DNA of 64,000 nucleotides from an uncultured Coriobacteriaceae bacterium (GTDB lineage Bacteria; Actinomycetota; Coriobacteriia; Coriobacteriales; Atopobiaceae). Position numbers and translations under genes: made by a program. Where the stretch lies: the NCBI GenBank assembly GCA_902780305.1, contig CACZFB010000004.1:32500-96499 (forward strand), given 5' to 3'. The notes under the pieces were generated by a model. That model was not told the DNA's origin. It saw only the letters and a list, made by a program, of their open reading frames with translations, and ran no database searches. Shown in pieces: positions 9,131-16,481 of this stretch (the first letter of the stretch is position 1; every line of letters starts with the position of its first letter).

Positions 9131-10795
9131 TTACTCGAGCGAGAAGATGATGGGATACAGGGGCTGCTCGCCACGATGCGCGTCGATCTCCAGGTCTGGC
9201 TGCGCCTCCAAGATGGCGTCCTGCAGGGCCTGGAAGTCCTCGTCGCCCATGTCTTCCCCCGCCAGGATGGTGAGCGTGTCACCCTCCTCCGCATCCTGCA
9301 TGCGGTTGATGAGGCGCAGCGTCACGTCTGCCACGTCGCTGCCCACGACGGTGATGGCATCCCCCTCGATGCCCATAACGTCGCCCGCATGGATGGGTGA
9401 GCCATCGGCAGCCTGCGAATCTCGTACGGCGGTGGTTACCTCACCGTCGCGCACCTCGGCAAGCGCATCCATCATGGCCTCCACGTTCTCGGACGCGGGC
9501 ATGTCCGCATCCACGACGAACATGGCGGCGAAGGCCTGCAGGACCGAGCGCGTGGGAACCACGTACGCCTTGCACGACTCGCATGCGCTTGCCGCGGCCT
9601 CGGCGGCCATGCGAATGTTGCCGTTGTTGGGCAGCACCACGACCTCGTCGGCATTGCAGGACTCGATGGCCTCGAGGATGTCGGCCGTGGACGGGTTCAT
9701 GGTCTGTCCGCCCGAGACGATGATGTCCACACCCAGCGACGTGAGGATCTCGGCTTGGCCAGATCCGGCCGCAACCGCCACGAACCCAAGCGCCTTGTGC
9801 TCGCGCGGTGCCTCCTTGTCGGCGCGAATGCCCTCGGTGCGCTCCTGCGCCTCGAGGTCCATGTTGTGCACGAACACGTTGAACACCTGTCCGCGATGCA
9901 GCATGTGGCGGATAACGCGGTCGGGACGGTTGGTATGCACATGGCACTTGAAGTCGGGATTGGACCCCACGAGCAGCTCGCAGTCGCCCATCGTGGAGAA
10001 GTACCTCAGGCAGGCCTCCTCGTCGAAGTGCGGGGAGTCGGCGTGGAAGAGGAACTCGGTGCAGTACCTGAACTCCGAGCCCTCCCAGTCCTCGTTGATC
10101 TCGATGTCCACCACGTTGGCCACGTGATCCTTGGCGTCGCCCGCATCGATGGTGGTCTTAAAATCGGTGAGCTCGCCCGCGCGGCCGTTGTAGGCATTGA
10201 CGAATCCCTCGATAAAGGTAGCCAGGCCATACGCGCCGGAGTCCACCACGCCGTTCTCCTTGAGCACGGGCAGCAGGTCGGGCGTGCGCGCAACCGACTC
10301 GTAGGCTTCGACCACGAGCTGGTCGAGCATCTCGTCCACGGTCGTCTCGCGTGCGCGGGCAAGCTGGTCGGCCTTTGCCGAGACGTCGCGAAGCACGGTG
10401 AGGATTGTGCCCTCGACGGGCTTGCGTACCGCCTTGAAGGCGACGACCACGCCATTGCGCAGTGCCGCCGCCACATCGGCGGGCGTCGCATGCTCGCCCT
10501 TGGCGGGGACCAGTCCCTCCACGACGCCACGCAGGATCTGGCTGGTAATGACGCCGGAGTTGCCACGGGCGCCCATAAGCGAACCATGGGTTACCGCCTT
10601 GGCGATCTCCTCCATGGAAGCGCTGTCGGCAAGTGACTCGATCTCGTGCACGACCGTCGCCAGCGTAAGCGACATGTTGGTTCCCGTGTCCCCATCGGGA
10701 ACGGGAAACACGTTGAGCTTGTTAATCTCGTCGGCCTTGTCGGCAACAACTTGTGCCGCAGCCGGAAAGCAGGTGCGAATTACGGTGGAAATCAT
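9131..10795 (-). CDS. DhaL/DegV-type protein, fatty acid kinase-like (YloV/FakA family)
   Basis: FakA phosphorylates fatty acids bound to FakB; Bacillus YloV is a close relative. The 554-residue protein opens with a DhaL domain whose nucleotide-Mg motif is NVFPVPDGDTGTNM at residues 28-41. A central FakA-specific region includes HVHTNRP near residue 270. The C-terminal domain contains VLPNNGNIRMAAE near residue 400. It follows an asp23-family gene by about 50 bases, the usual asp23-yloV-recG arrangement. I see no DegV/FakB gene nearby. The specific fatty acid kinase activity is inferred from family and length, not shown here. Confidence 0.85.
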   Translation of the reverse strand: MISTVIRTCFPAAAQVVADKADEINKLNVFPVPDGDTGTNMSLTLATVVHEIESLADSASMEEIAKAVTHGSLMGARGNSGVITSQILRGVVEGLVPAKGEHATPADVAAALRNGVVVAFKAVRKPVEGTILTVLRDVSAKADQLARARETTVDEMLDQLVVEAYESVARTPDLLPVLKENGVVDSGAYGLATFIEGFVNAYNGRAGELTDFKTTIDAGDAKDHVANVVDIEINEDWEGSEFRYCTEFLFHADSPHFDEEACLRYFSTMGDCELLVGSNPDFKCHVHTNRPDRVIRHMLHRGQVFNVFVHNMDLEAQERTEGIRADKEAPREHKALGFVAVAAGSGQAEILTSLGVDIIVSGGQTMNPSTADILEAIESCNADEVVVLPNNGNIRMAAEAAASACESCKAYVVPTRSVLQAFAAMFVVDADMPASENVEAMMDALAEVRDGEVTTAVRDSQAADGSPIHAGDVMGIEGDAITVVGSDVADVTLRLINRMQDAEEGDTLTILAGEDMGDEDFQALQDAILEAQPDLEIDAHRGEQPLYPIIFSLE

Positions 10796-10845
10796 GAAGC
10801 GCGGACCTCGGTTCCTCTTTGCCTTACAGATACGGACCGCAAACG

Positions 10846-11190
10846 CTAGTGCGTTCGCATGCCCTCCACGTGAACGCGCACCTCCACGTCGGAAAGTTCC
10901 GCGATCTGGTTAAGAATAAACTTCACGGTGCTCTCGAGGTTCGCCGCGACCGAAGCCATGTTGACGCCCTGCTCAAGAACCACGTGCAAATCCACGACGA
11001 TAAGACCGTCTTCCAACGATACCTCTATGCCCTTGCGAAGCCGATAGATGGGCAGCAGACGCGCCACGCCCTGCTCCTCGTCGGTTACGGCCATGCCAAC
11101 GACCCCATAGCACTCCAGGGCCGCGTACCCAGCAAGATCGGCAATTACGTCGTTCGATACCCTGAGAGACCCAGGTATTGCGTGCGACAT
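10846..11190 (-). CDS. Asp23/Gls24 family envelope stress response protein
   Basis: A 114-residue member of the Asp23 (DUF322) family, small alpha/beta proteins linked to the envelope in Gram-positive bacteria. The pattern VSNDVIADLAGYAALECYG, then VVDLHVVLEQGVNM and VEVRVHVEGM, is characteristic. The start MSHAIPG was chosen for its GAGGAG site; a longer frame adds ten residues. It leads the yloV-recG run. A second paralogue of the same family lies at 63420-63779 beside nusB. Its exact role is unknown; YloU in Bacillus occupies the same place. Confidence 0.85.
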   Translation of the reverse strand: MSHAIPGSLRVSNDVIADLAGYAALECYGVVGMAVTDEEQGVARLLPIYRLRKGIEVSLEDGLIVVDLHVVLEQGVNMASVAANLESTVKFILNQIAELSDVEVRVHVEGMRTH

Positions 11191-11269
11191 AGTAGGCTCT
11201 CCTCTCGGTTGATGAATCACGCTGCATTATATCAGCATTGGCGTCGATGTGGACACGTACACTAAAACC

Positions 11270-11299
11270 TAAAAAAGACTGCCCGCGGACGGGCAGTCT
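11270..11299 (-). terminator. Intrinsic terminator downstream of rpmB
   Basis: Ten-base perfect arms AGACTGCCCG (11276-11285) and CGGGCAGTCT (11290-11299) enclose a four-base loop and are followed on the minus strand by a run of six T. It ends the rpmB transcript and separates it from the asp23-yloV-recG operon. Confidence 0.9.
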
Positions 11300-11342
11300 A
11301 AGAGATGCTGCTATGTCTGAGCTACGGTAAGGGGGTGTGCGA

Positions 11343-11531
11343 CTAGCTGCGGGCGATGTTGCCCTTCTTGAGGCAGCGCGTGCAGACGTTCATCTTTTGC
11401 TTGCGGCCGTCGACCACGACGGTAACGCGCTGGATATTGGGACGGAACTTGCGGTTGACCGTGCGGAACGAGTGGGAAATGGAACGACCGGCAACGGGAT
11501 GCTTACCGCAGATCTCACAAACCTTGGACAT
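11343..11531 (-). CDS. rpmB: 50S ribosomal protein L28
   Basis: A 62-residue basic ribosomal protein. It begins MSKVCEICGKHPVAG and has a second cysteine pair CTRC near residue 51, giving the zinc-binding C+ form. It is monocistronic: an extended -10 promoter lies about 75 bases upstream and a strong terminator lies downstream. Position next to the asp23-yloV pair is standard for Gram-positive bacteria. Confidence 0.95.
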   Translation of the reverse strand: MSKVCEICGKHPVAGRSISHSFRTVNRKFRPNIQRVTVVVDGRKQKMNVCTRCLKKGNIARS

Positions 11532-11602
11532 GACTCAGACCTCCATCGGCGGCGCCTCGGCATAGCGGTGGCCACAGGCGCTCGAACTCACGAAACGTAG
11601 GT

Positions 11603-11630
11603 ACTATAGCATACTCAGAACTTTGCGCAA
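11603..11630 (-). promoter_or_regulatory. Promoter of rpmB
   Basis: On the minus strand TTGCGC (11625-11630) and TATAGT (11603-11608) are spaced by 16 bases, and the -10 is extended by TGC. The same -35 hexamer and spacing are seen before the metK riboswitch. Confidence 0.65.
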
Positions 11631-11667
11631 CTGGTTTTCCTCAGATACAACACGGTCACGACATCAC

Positions 11668-12993
11668 CTACTCATTGATGCGTATGGCGGCCAGCACTCC
11701 CTCATGGCAGCGGACGCATGCGTCCGCCGCCGCCACGCGGTTCGAGACGCCCAGGTCGTCGAGCGCCTGGAACCGGGCATGGTCGAGGTTCCACCGCATG
11801 CCGCTTGCGCTCACCACGGAATGGGGACTCAACGCCACCAGCGAGACCGTCGCGCCAACACAGTCCGCAAGCGTCCAGCATGGCGTGCCCTCGCGCGAGA
11901 GCACACGACATTCGAACCCATCCTCAACGAGCCGCGGCGAGGCACTGGCGGTACGGGCAAGCACCCCCCACACGCCCAGCATGTGGTCGGGCCTCCCGCC
12001 CGATGCGCAGGTGAGGGTAAGGCGCAGCGCTGCGCCACGATCCTCGGCCTCCCTGCGGGCGCAGGACACGGCAAGCCCGAGGTCAGTGTCGTCCTTCTCG
12101 CTGGGATATCGCTCGACGCGCGCGGATGCGGCACACGCCCAGGCGCATGCCTCGTCGTCGGCGGAATCCTGGTCACCGCAGAAGACATCCGGCGGCGCGT
12201 CAGCCCCCATGAGGGCACGCGCGCCCGCATCGGCGGCCACCACGAAGTCAGACTCGGCGCACAGGGAGCGCACGAGGCTGGACGAGCTCAGCTCCGGAGA
12301 ACCCGCCACCACGAGCGCACGCAGCACCCTTGGACCCATCGAGTCGAGGGTCTGCGGGGTCAGTCCCTCGTAGCCCCACGACACCAGCGTAGCCCAGCGC
12401 TTGAGGAAGCCAACGTCCCGCCCGTCGTGGTCGTTGGCGACCGCCACCGTGGGAAACCCCGCCCGCACGGCCGAGCGCACGCCGAACGGGGCGTCCTCGA
12501 ACACCCACGTGCGGGAGCGGGCTGTTCCCAGGCGCTCGCACGAGGCAAGGTACACGTCGGGGTGCTCCTTTCCGCGACCCACGTCACCGGCAAATATAAG
12601 TTCGTTGAAGTAGCGTCGCAGACCGTGGGCCTCGAGTGCCGACTCGAGCAACGCTGTGGGCGTCGCGCTCGCGATTACCATGGGGACGCCTTGAGCGGCC
12701 AGGCGCTCAAGGAAGTCGCGACACCCCGCGAAGGGACGGACCCGATTCGCGTAGGCACGCTCCACATCAGCCCACAGCTCGCGATACAGGTGCTCGCCAC
12801 TTGGACCTATGCCCAGGTTGTCGTGGTACCAAGAGCACTTCTGGTACATGTCCAGCGACTCGTGATCGGCAAAGATGCGCCTGGCGTCACGCACGCCGTA
12901 GCGCTCGAGCAAGCCGATGCAGGCATCACTCCACATGGGCATGGAGTCCAAAAGCGTTCCGTCACAGTCGAATATGGCTCCCTCGATGGGCAT
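11668..12993 (-). CDS. HAD-family phosphatase fused to thiamine pyrophosphokinase
   Basis: The 441-residue protein has two enzymes in one chain. Residues 1 to about 215 are a HAD-IA hydrolase: nucleophile motif DCDGTLLDS (9-17), VIASATP for motif II, GRGKEHPD with the motif III lysine, and FEDAPFGV for motif IV. From about residue 230 it matches thiamine pyrophosphokinase: VVAADAGARAL, the metal/ATP site DVFCGDQDS, and SGGRPDHML near residue 360. That enzyme turns thiamine into thiamine diphosphate. Stand-alone ThiN is about 210 residues, so both parts look full length. A phosphatase could supply thiamine from thiamine phosphate, but this substrate is speculation. The ATG chosen has a purine-rich site; a longer frame adds 23 residues. 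Confidence 0.85.
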   Translation of the reverse strand: MPIEGAIFDCDGTLLDSMPMWSDACIGLLERYGVRDARRIFADHESLDMYQKCSWYHDNLGIGPSGEHLYRELWADVERAYANRVRPFAGCRDFLERLAAQGVPMVIASATPTALLESALEAHGLRRYFNELIFAGDVGRGKEHPDVYLASCERLGTARSRTWVFEDAPFGVRSAVRAGFPTVAVANDHDGRDVGFLKRWATLVSWGYEGLTPQTLDSMGPRVLRALVVAGSPELSSSSLVRSLCAESDFVVAADAGARALMGADAPPDVFCGDQDSADDEACAWACAASARVERYPSEKDDTDLGLAVSCARREAEDRGAALRLTLTCASGGRPDHMLGVWGVLARTASASPRLVEDGFECRVLSREGTPCWTLADCVGATVSLVALSPHSVVSASGMRWNLDHARFQALDDLGVSNRVAAADACVRCHEGVLAAIRINE

Positions 12994-13172
12994 GCGTCCC
13001 CCCTCTCGTGCGGCGGTGACCGCCTTCAGCAGCATTGTACATGGTACCGTCGGGGTCGGCACGCGGTGGCCAGGCCATTTCCCCTTGCTAGGAGGACGTC
13101 AAGTCGGGTAAAGTGTCTCGGGTAAACACGAGGCCGCGAGACGCGGCATCCAGCGACGGAGGAATGAGCACC

Positions 13173-13451
13173 ATGGCACGTTACGACTACCGCTGCCCCA
13201 AGTGCGACACGCAGTTTGAGGTGGAGCATCCCATGTCCGAGCATCCGGAGGTTACGTGTCCCGCATGCGGCGCGGTCGCGAATCAGGTGTTTGGCGCGTC
13301 GGGCATCGTCTTTAAGGGCTCTGGTTTCTATAACACCGACCAGCGTGGGTCGAAGGGTGCCACGCCCGCAACCAGCTCGGGCAAATCGGACGACAGCTCT
13401 GGTGGCAGTTCGACCAGCTCGTCGAAATCCAGCTCCTCGACATCGGACTAA
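13173..13451 (+). CDS. FmdB-type zinc-ribbon regulatory protein
   Basis: A 92-residue protein whose first half is an FmdB/CxxC zinc ribbon: MARYDYRCPKC with a second pair CPAC about 20 residues later, then SGIVFKGSGFYNTD, the typical family ending of the fold. The second half is a low-complexity Ser/Gly/Lys tail. I chose the ATG nine bases after GGAGGA; an ATG three codons earlier abuts that site directly and is less likely. It is one of the few plus-strand genes and converges on rsmB, with a hairpin between them. The family's molecular function is not well known. Confidence 0.8.
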   Translation: MARYDYRCPKCDTQFEVEHPMSEHPEVTCPACGAVANQVFGASGIVFKGSGFYNTDQRGSKGATPATSSGKSDDSSGGSSTSSSKSSSSTSD

Positions 13452-13462
13452 GTTGCAGGGAA

Positions 13463-13491
13463 TGAGAAAAGGGGTTTGGCCCCTTTTCTCA
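13463..13491. terminator. Bidirectional terminator between convergent genes (repeat family A, copy 2)
   Basis: Arms of 12 bases, TGAGAAAAGGGG (13463-13474) and its complement (13480-13491), around a TTTGG loop. The A-tract, G/C stem and T-tract allow termination from both sides. The plus-strand zinc-ribbon gene ends 11 bases to the left and rsmB ends 14 bases to the right. Confidence 0.85.
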
Positions 13492-13505
13492 ATCCGCCCC
13501 ATCCG

Positions 13506-14864
13506 CTAGCCCTTTCGCACGAGGCATGCGCAAAAATGGCCGTCAGGTCCCTGCGGGCTTGGGTGCGACACGAACGCCTTCCCGTCCACGCAAAACTCCC
13601 GCCCTGCCTCGGAGTCCAGGAACAGGCGCACCACGTCCTGGTTCTCCTCGCGCAAGACCGAGCACGTGGCATAGCACAGGCGACCTCCCTCGCGCACGCG
13701 AGCGCTGGCCGAGACGAGCATGCGCACCTGCAGCTGCGCGAGTTGTGTCACATCTCGCTCGCCAAGCCTCCACGCAATCTCGGGATGCCTGCGCAGGGTG
13801 CCTGTGCCCGAACACGGCGCATCCACGAACACGAGGTCGAAGGGGTCCCGCAACTCAGGTGGCAGCTCGCTCGAATCCAGGTCGCAGGCGTCGAACACGA
13901 GGCTGCATACACTTTGTGCCAGTCCGGCGCGACTCATACGCCTTCTCGATACGTCCACCTTGAAGGCCTCGGAGTCAATTCCCACCACCTCGGCAGGGCC
14001 CCCAGCCCCTATGGCTCGGCTTTGCAACAGAATCGTCTTGGTTCCCCTGCCCTGTCCCACCTCGAGCACGCGCATGCCAGGCTCTGGTGCGACCAAACCG
14101 GCGACCCGCTGAGCCGAGAGATCTGCCACAACCACGAGCGCGTCGTCCAACAGCCCGCTTGCGGCAAGCGAGGCGGGAGCATCGAGCACATAGGACCCCT
14201 CCAACTGAGCTGCGCGAGGCGAGAGACCCTTTTGCGCGAGCAGGTCATAGGCCTCTTGTGCCGAGCAACTCGCCAAGTTGGTCATTACGAACACGGGCGC
14301 AGGCTCTGCCGCCGAGCACGCGAAGTCTCGGGCGGCCTCTTGCCCACGCTCCCGCCACACACGCTCGACAAGCCATGCGGGATATCCTGACACAAGCGCC
14401 AGGTCCTCTACGGACTCGTTGTGCGCACGCACCCGTTCCAGGGCCAGCGTGCGTCGGGGCACGTCACGCTCTGCCACACGGCGCAACACGGCGTTGGCCA
14501 TACCTGCGGCCCTGGGCCGAACGCCGCGCACGAGCTCAACGCCCTGACTCACCGCAACCTGCGCGGGCGTGGAGAGAAACAGGAGCTCGAAGGAGGCCAG
14601 GCGCAGGGCGTCTCGGACCTTGGGCTCCAAGCGAGGCCGAGCAACATGCTGGTTGATCACGACATCCAGCAGGCCACTCGCGCCCACAACGCCGAGCACA
14701 AGGCGCGATGCGAAGGCGCGGTCGCGCACGTCGAGGTCACTCAGGCGACTGGAAGTCCGCAGGAGGTCTCGAGCACGGGCGTCTCGGCGCCGCACGTCGC
14801 CCAAGACGGATGCGGCCACGACGCGGGCCAAGGTTGCCTTTGCCAACGCTATGCCCGCTCCCAA
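13506..14864 (-). CDS. rsmB: 16S rRNA (cytosine-967-C5)-methyltransferase RsmB
   Basis: RsmB (Sun/Fmu) methylates C967 of 16S rRNA. The 452-residue protein has an N-terminal NusB-like helical domain (about residues 30-150) and a C-terminal SAM methyltransferase. The latter has VLEVGQGRGTKT near residue 265, then DAPCSGTGTLRRHPEIAWR with a catalytic Cys, and LCYATCSV with the second Cys. The frame opens with TTG, 16 bases inside fmt; another TTG six codons later, 11 bases after GGAG, is an equally good start. It is the last gene of the def-fmt-rsmB run and ends at a bidirectional terminator. Confidence 0.93.
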   Translation of the reverse strand: MGAGIALAKATLARVVAASVLGDVRRRDARARDLLRTSSRLSDLDVRDRAFASRLVLGVVGASGLLDVVINQHVARPRLEPKVRDALRLASFELLFLSTPAQVAVSQGVELVRGVRPRAAGMANAVLRRVAERDVPRRTLALERVRAHNESVEDLALVSGYPAWLVERVWRERGQEAARDFACSAAEPAPVFVMTNLASCSAQEAYDLLAQKGLSPRAAQLEGSYVLDAPASLAASGLLDDALVVVADLSAQRVAGLVAPEPGMRVLEVGQGRGTKTILLQSRAIGAGGPAEVVGIDSEAFKVDVSRRRMSRAGLAQSVCSLVFDACDLDSSELPPELRDPFDLVFVDAPCSGTGTLRRHPEIAWRLGERDVTQLAQLQVRMLVSASARVREGGRLCYATCSVLREENQDVVRLFLDSEAGREFCVDGKAFVSHPSPQGPDGHFCACLVRKG

Positions 14865-15781
14865 ACGAGGGCATCGCCACGCAGGCCGGAGGCCCAGGCC
14901 GACACCGCCATCTCGCGCTTGCCGTCGGGTTTGACGCGCAGGAGCTCGAGCGCCCCGTCTGCGCAGCCGATGTGGACCCGACCCTTCCCTGCCAGCACAG
15001 CACCAGGCGCCACCGCGGCATCCGACACGCGGGCGTCAAGCACCCGGAGGCCGCGGCCAGCCAGAGCCATACGCGCTGGTGCAGCATCAAGCGAGGCCTG
15101 TACCCTGCGTCGGTTTTCCAAAGCCGTGTCCTGCGGGTCGAGTTGCATCTCGGCCTTCTGGACTTTTGCTGCGTAGGTTGCCCGCGAATCGTCCTGCTCG
15201 GTCCAAGTCACCGTGCCGGCAACCATGTCCTCCAGCGCCGTGCAAAGCTCGCGCGCGCCAAGCTCGGCGAGCTCGGCCATCACCTGCGCACAGGGCTTCT
15301 CTCCGATGCCAACGGTTGCCTGACGGCAGAAGGGCCCCGCGTCGAGGTCGTGCACGATGCGCATGATGGACACACCTGCCACCTCATCGCCCTCGAGCAC
15401 CGCGCGCTGGATGGGGGCAGCACCCCGCCCGCGCGGCAGCAGGGATGCGTGCACGTTTACGCAACCAAGCGGCGCGACAGCCAAGAAGTCGTCGGGCAGC
15501 AGCGCACCGTATGCGGCAACGCACACCACGTCCGCGTGCTCCTCCTCGACACGACGCATGGTCTCCTCGTCGACCCGGCTGGTCTCGAGCACCGGAAGGC
15601 CGAGCTCGAGGGCCGCGGCCTTAACGGGGCTAGGCATCAGACGCCTGCCACGACCGCGCACCGCGTCTGGCCGCGTAACGACCAGGACGACCTCGTGACG
15701 TCCCGCAAGGGCGCGCACCGAGGGCACCGCGAACTCCGGTGTCCCCATAAATGCGACGCGCAGCCGTTTGTTCGCGCTCAC
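14849..15781 (-). CDS. fmt: Methionyl-tRNA formyltransferase
   Basis: Fmt formylates initiator Met-tRNA. The 310-residue protein begins with a GTG that overlaps the def stop codon (GTGA), giving VSANKRLRVAFMGTPEFAV. The catalytic region NVHASLLPRGRGAAPIQ near residues 105-121 contains the essential Asn-His and later Asp residues (HDLDAGP). The C-terminal domain has the usual length. A longer open frame continues upstream through def but in the wrong frame, so the overlap start is much better. def-fmt-rsmB is a classic translation-related operon. Confidence 0.94.
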   Translation of the reverse strand: MSANKRLRVAFMGTPEFAVPSVRALAGRHEVVLVVTRPDAVRGRGRRLMPSPVKAAALELGLPVLETSRVDEETMRRVEEEHADVVCVAAYGALLPDDFLAVAPLGCVNVHASLLPRGRGAAPIQRAVLEGDEVAGVSIMRIVHDLDAGPFCRQATVGIGEKPCAQVMAELAELGARELCTALEDMVAGTVTWTEQDDSRATYAAKVQKAEMQLDPQDTALENRRRVQASLDAAPARMALAGRGLRVLDARVSDAAVAPGAVLAGKGRVHIGCADGALELLRVKPDGKREMAVSAWASGLRGDALVWERA

Positions 15782-16317
15782 TCGCCCACTTCCCCTGGTT
15801 TGGCGCCCGCGGCCAGTGCCTCCTCGTACTCGCGCATCTTGCGCACGCGCTGCAGGGGACGAAGGTGGTCGACCATCGTGACTCCATGGAGATGGTCGAT
15901 CTCGTGTTGCAGGCAAACCGCCATGAGGTTGTCCTGCGCCTCGTAGCGCATGAGGTCCCCGTCCAGGTTGCGTGCCTCCACCACCACGTGGCTCGGACGG
16001 CTCACGCGCACCGTGATGCCCGGGAACGACAGGCAGCCCTCGCCCGTCTCGCGCTCCTCGCCATCGGCGACCACAATGCGGGGGTTTACCAGCACGTAGG
16101 GATTTCTCTTGTTCTTGGTGTAATCCACATCGATCACCACGAGCTGAACGAGCTCGCCAACCTGGGGGGCAGCCAGGCCGCACCCTTCGGTGGCGTACAT
16201 GTCCTCGAGCATGCGGTCCGCAAGGTCGCGTATCTCGTCGGTTATCTCTTCGATGGGGGCGCACTCGGTCTTGAGGCGCTGGTCTGGGGCGAGCACGATG
16301 TCTTCTGCTGGTGCCAT
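15778..16317 (-). CDS. def: Peptide deformylase
   Basis: Removes the formyl group from nascent proteins. All three active-site motifs are present in the 179 residues: GCGLAAPQVG (45-54), EGCLSFPG with Cys95, and QHEIDHLHG with His138, Glu139 and His142, which hold the metal. The C-terminus is longer than in E. coli Def and ends EALAAGAKPGEVGE. A purine-rich site precedes the ATG. It is the first gene of def-fmt-rsmB; upstream lies a short non-coding stretch with a repeat, then priA. Confidence 0.95.
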   Translation of the reverse strand: MAPAEDIVLAPDQRLKTECAPIEEITDEIRDLADRMLEDMYATEGCGLAAPQVGELVQLVVIDVDYTKNKRNPYVLVNPRIVVADGEERETGEGCLSFPGITVRVSRPSHVVVEARNLDGDLMRYEAQDNLMAVCLQHEIDHLHGVTMVDHLRPLQRVRKMREYEEALAAGAKPGEVGE

Positions 16318-16420
16318 CGGACTCCTTCCGCTGTGTTGTTGCTGTTGCTGCTAGCCATTGTACCCAGCCTGTGCGCTCTTGCCAAAATGGACACAAGCGA
16401 ACCGGGATGCTCGCAAGACC

Positions 16421-16461
16421 TTGGTACCACCAGTCCCCTTTTTACCACCTGTCCCAAACGG
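16421..16461. repeat. Short repeat with the words GGTACCACC and ACCACCTGTCCC
   Basis: Between priA and def, read on the plus strand, lie TTGGTACCACCAGTCCCC and TTTTTACCACCTGTCCC back to back. The two halves resemble each other (ACCACC followed by AGTCCC or TGTCCC). Related words (GTACCAC, GTCCCC) occur in the hairpin element at 59317-59370. I take it as a partial copy of a dispersed repeat; no function is visible. Confidence 0.45.
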
Positions 16462-16481
16462 GCACCGCCTGCGGCAGCACG

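Noticed and set aside
16242..16457. A 71-residue minus-strand frame upstream of def
   Set aside because: It overlaps the def start and a repeat, has no ribosome site and no known similarity that I can see.
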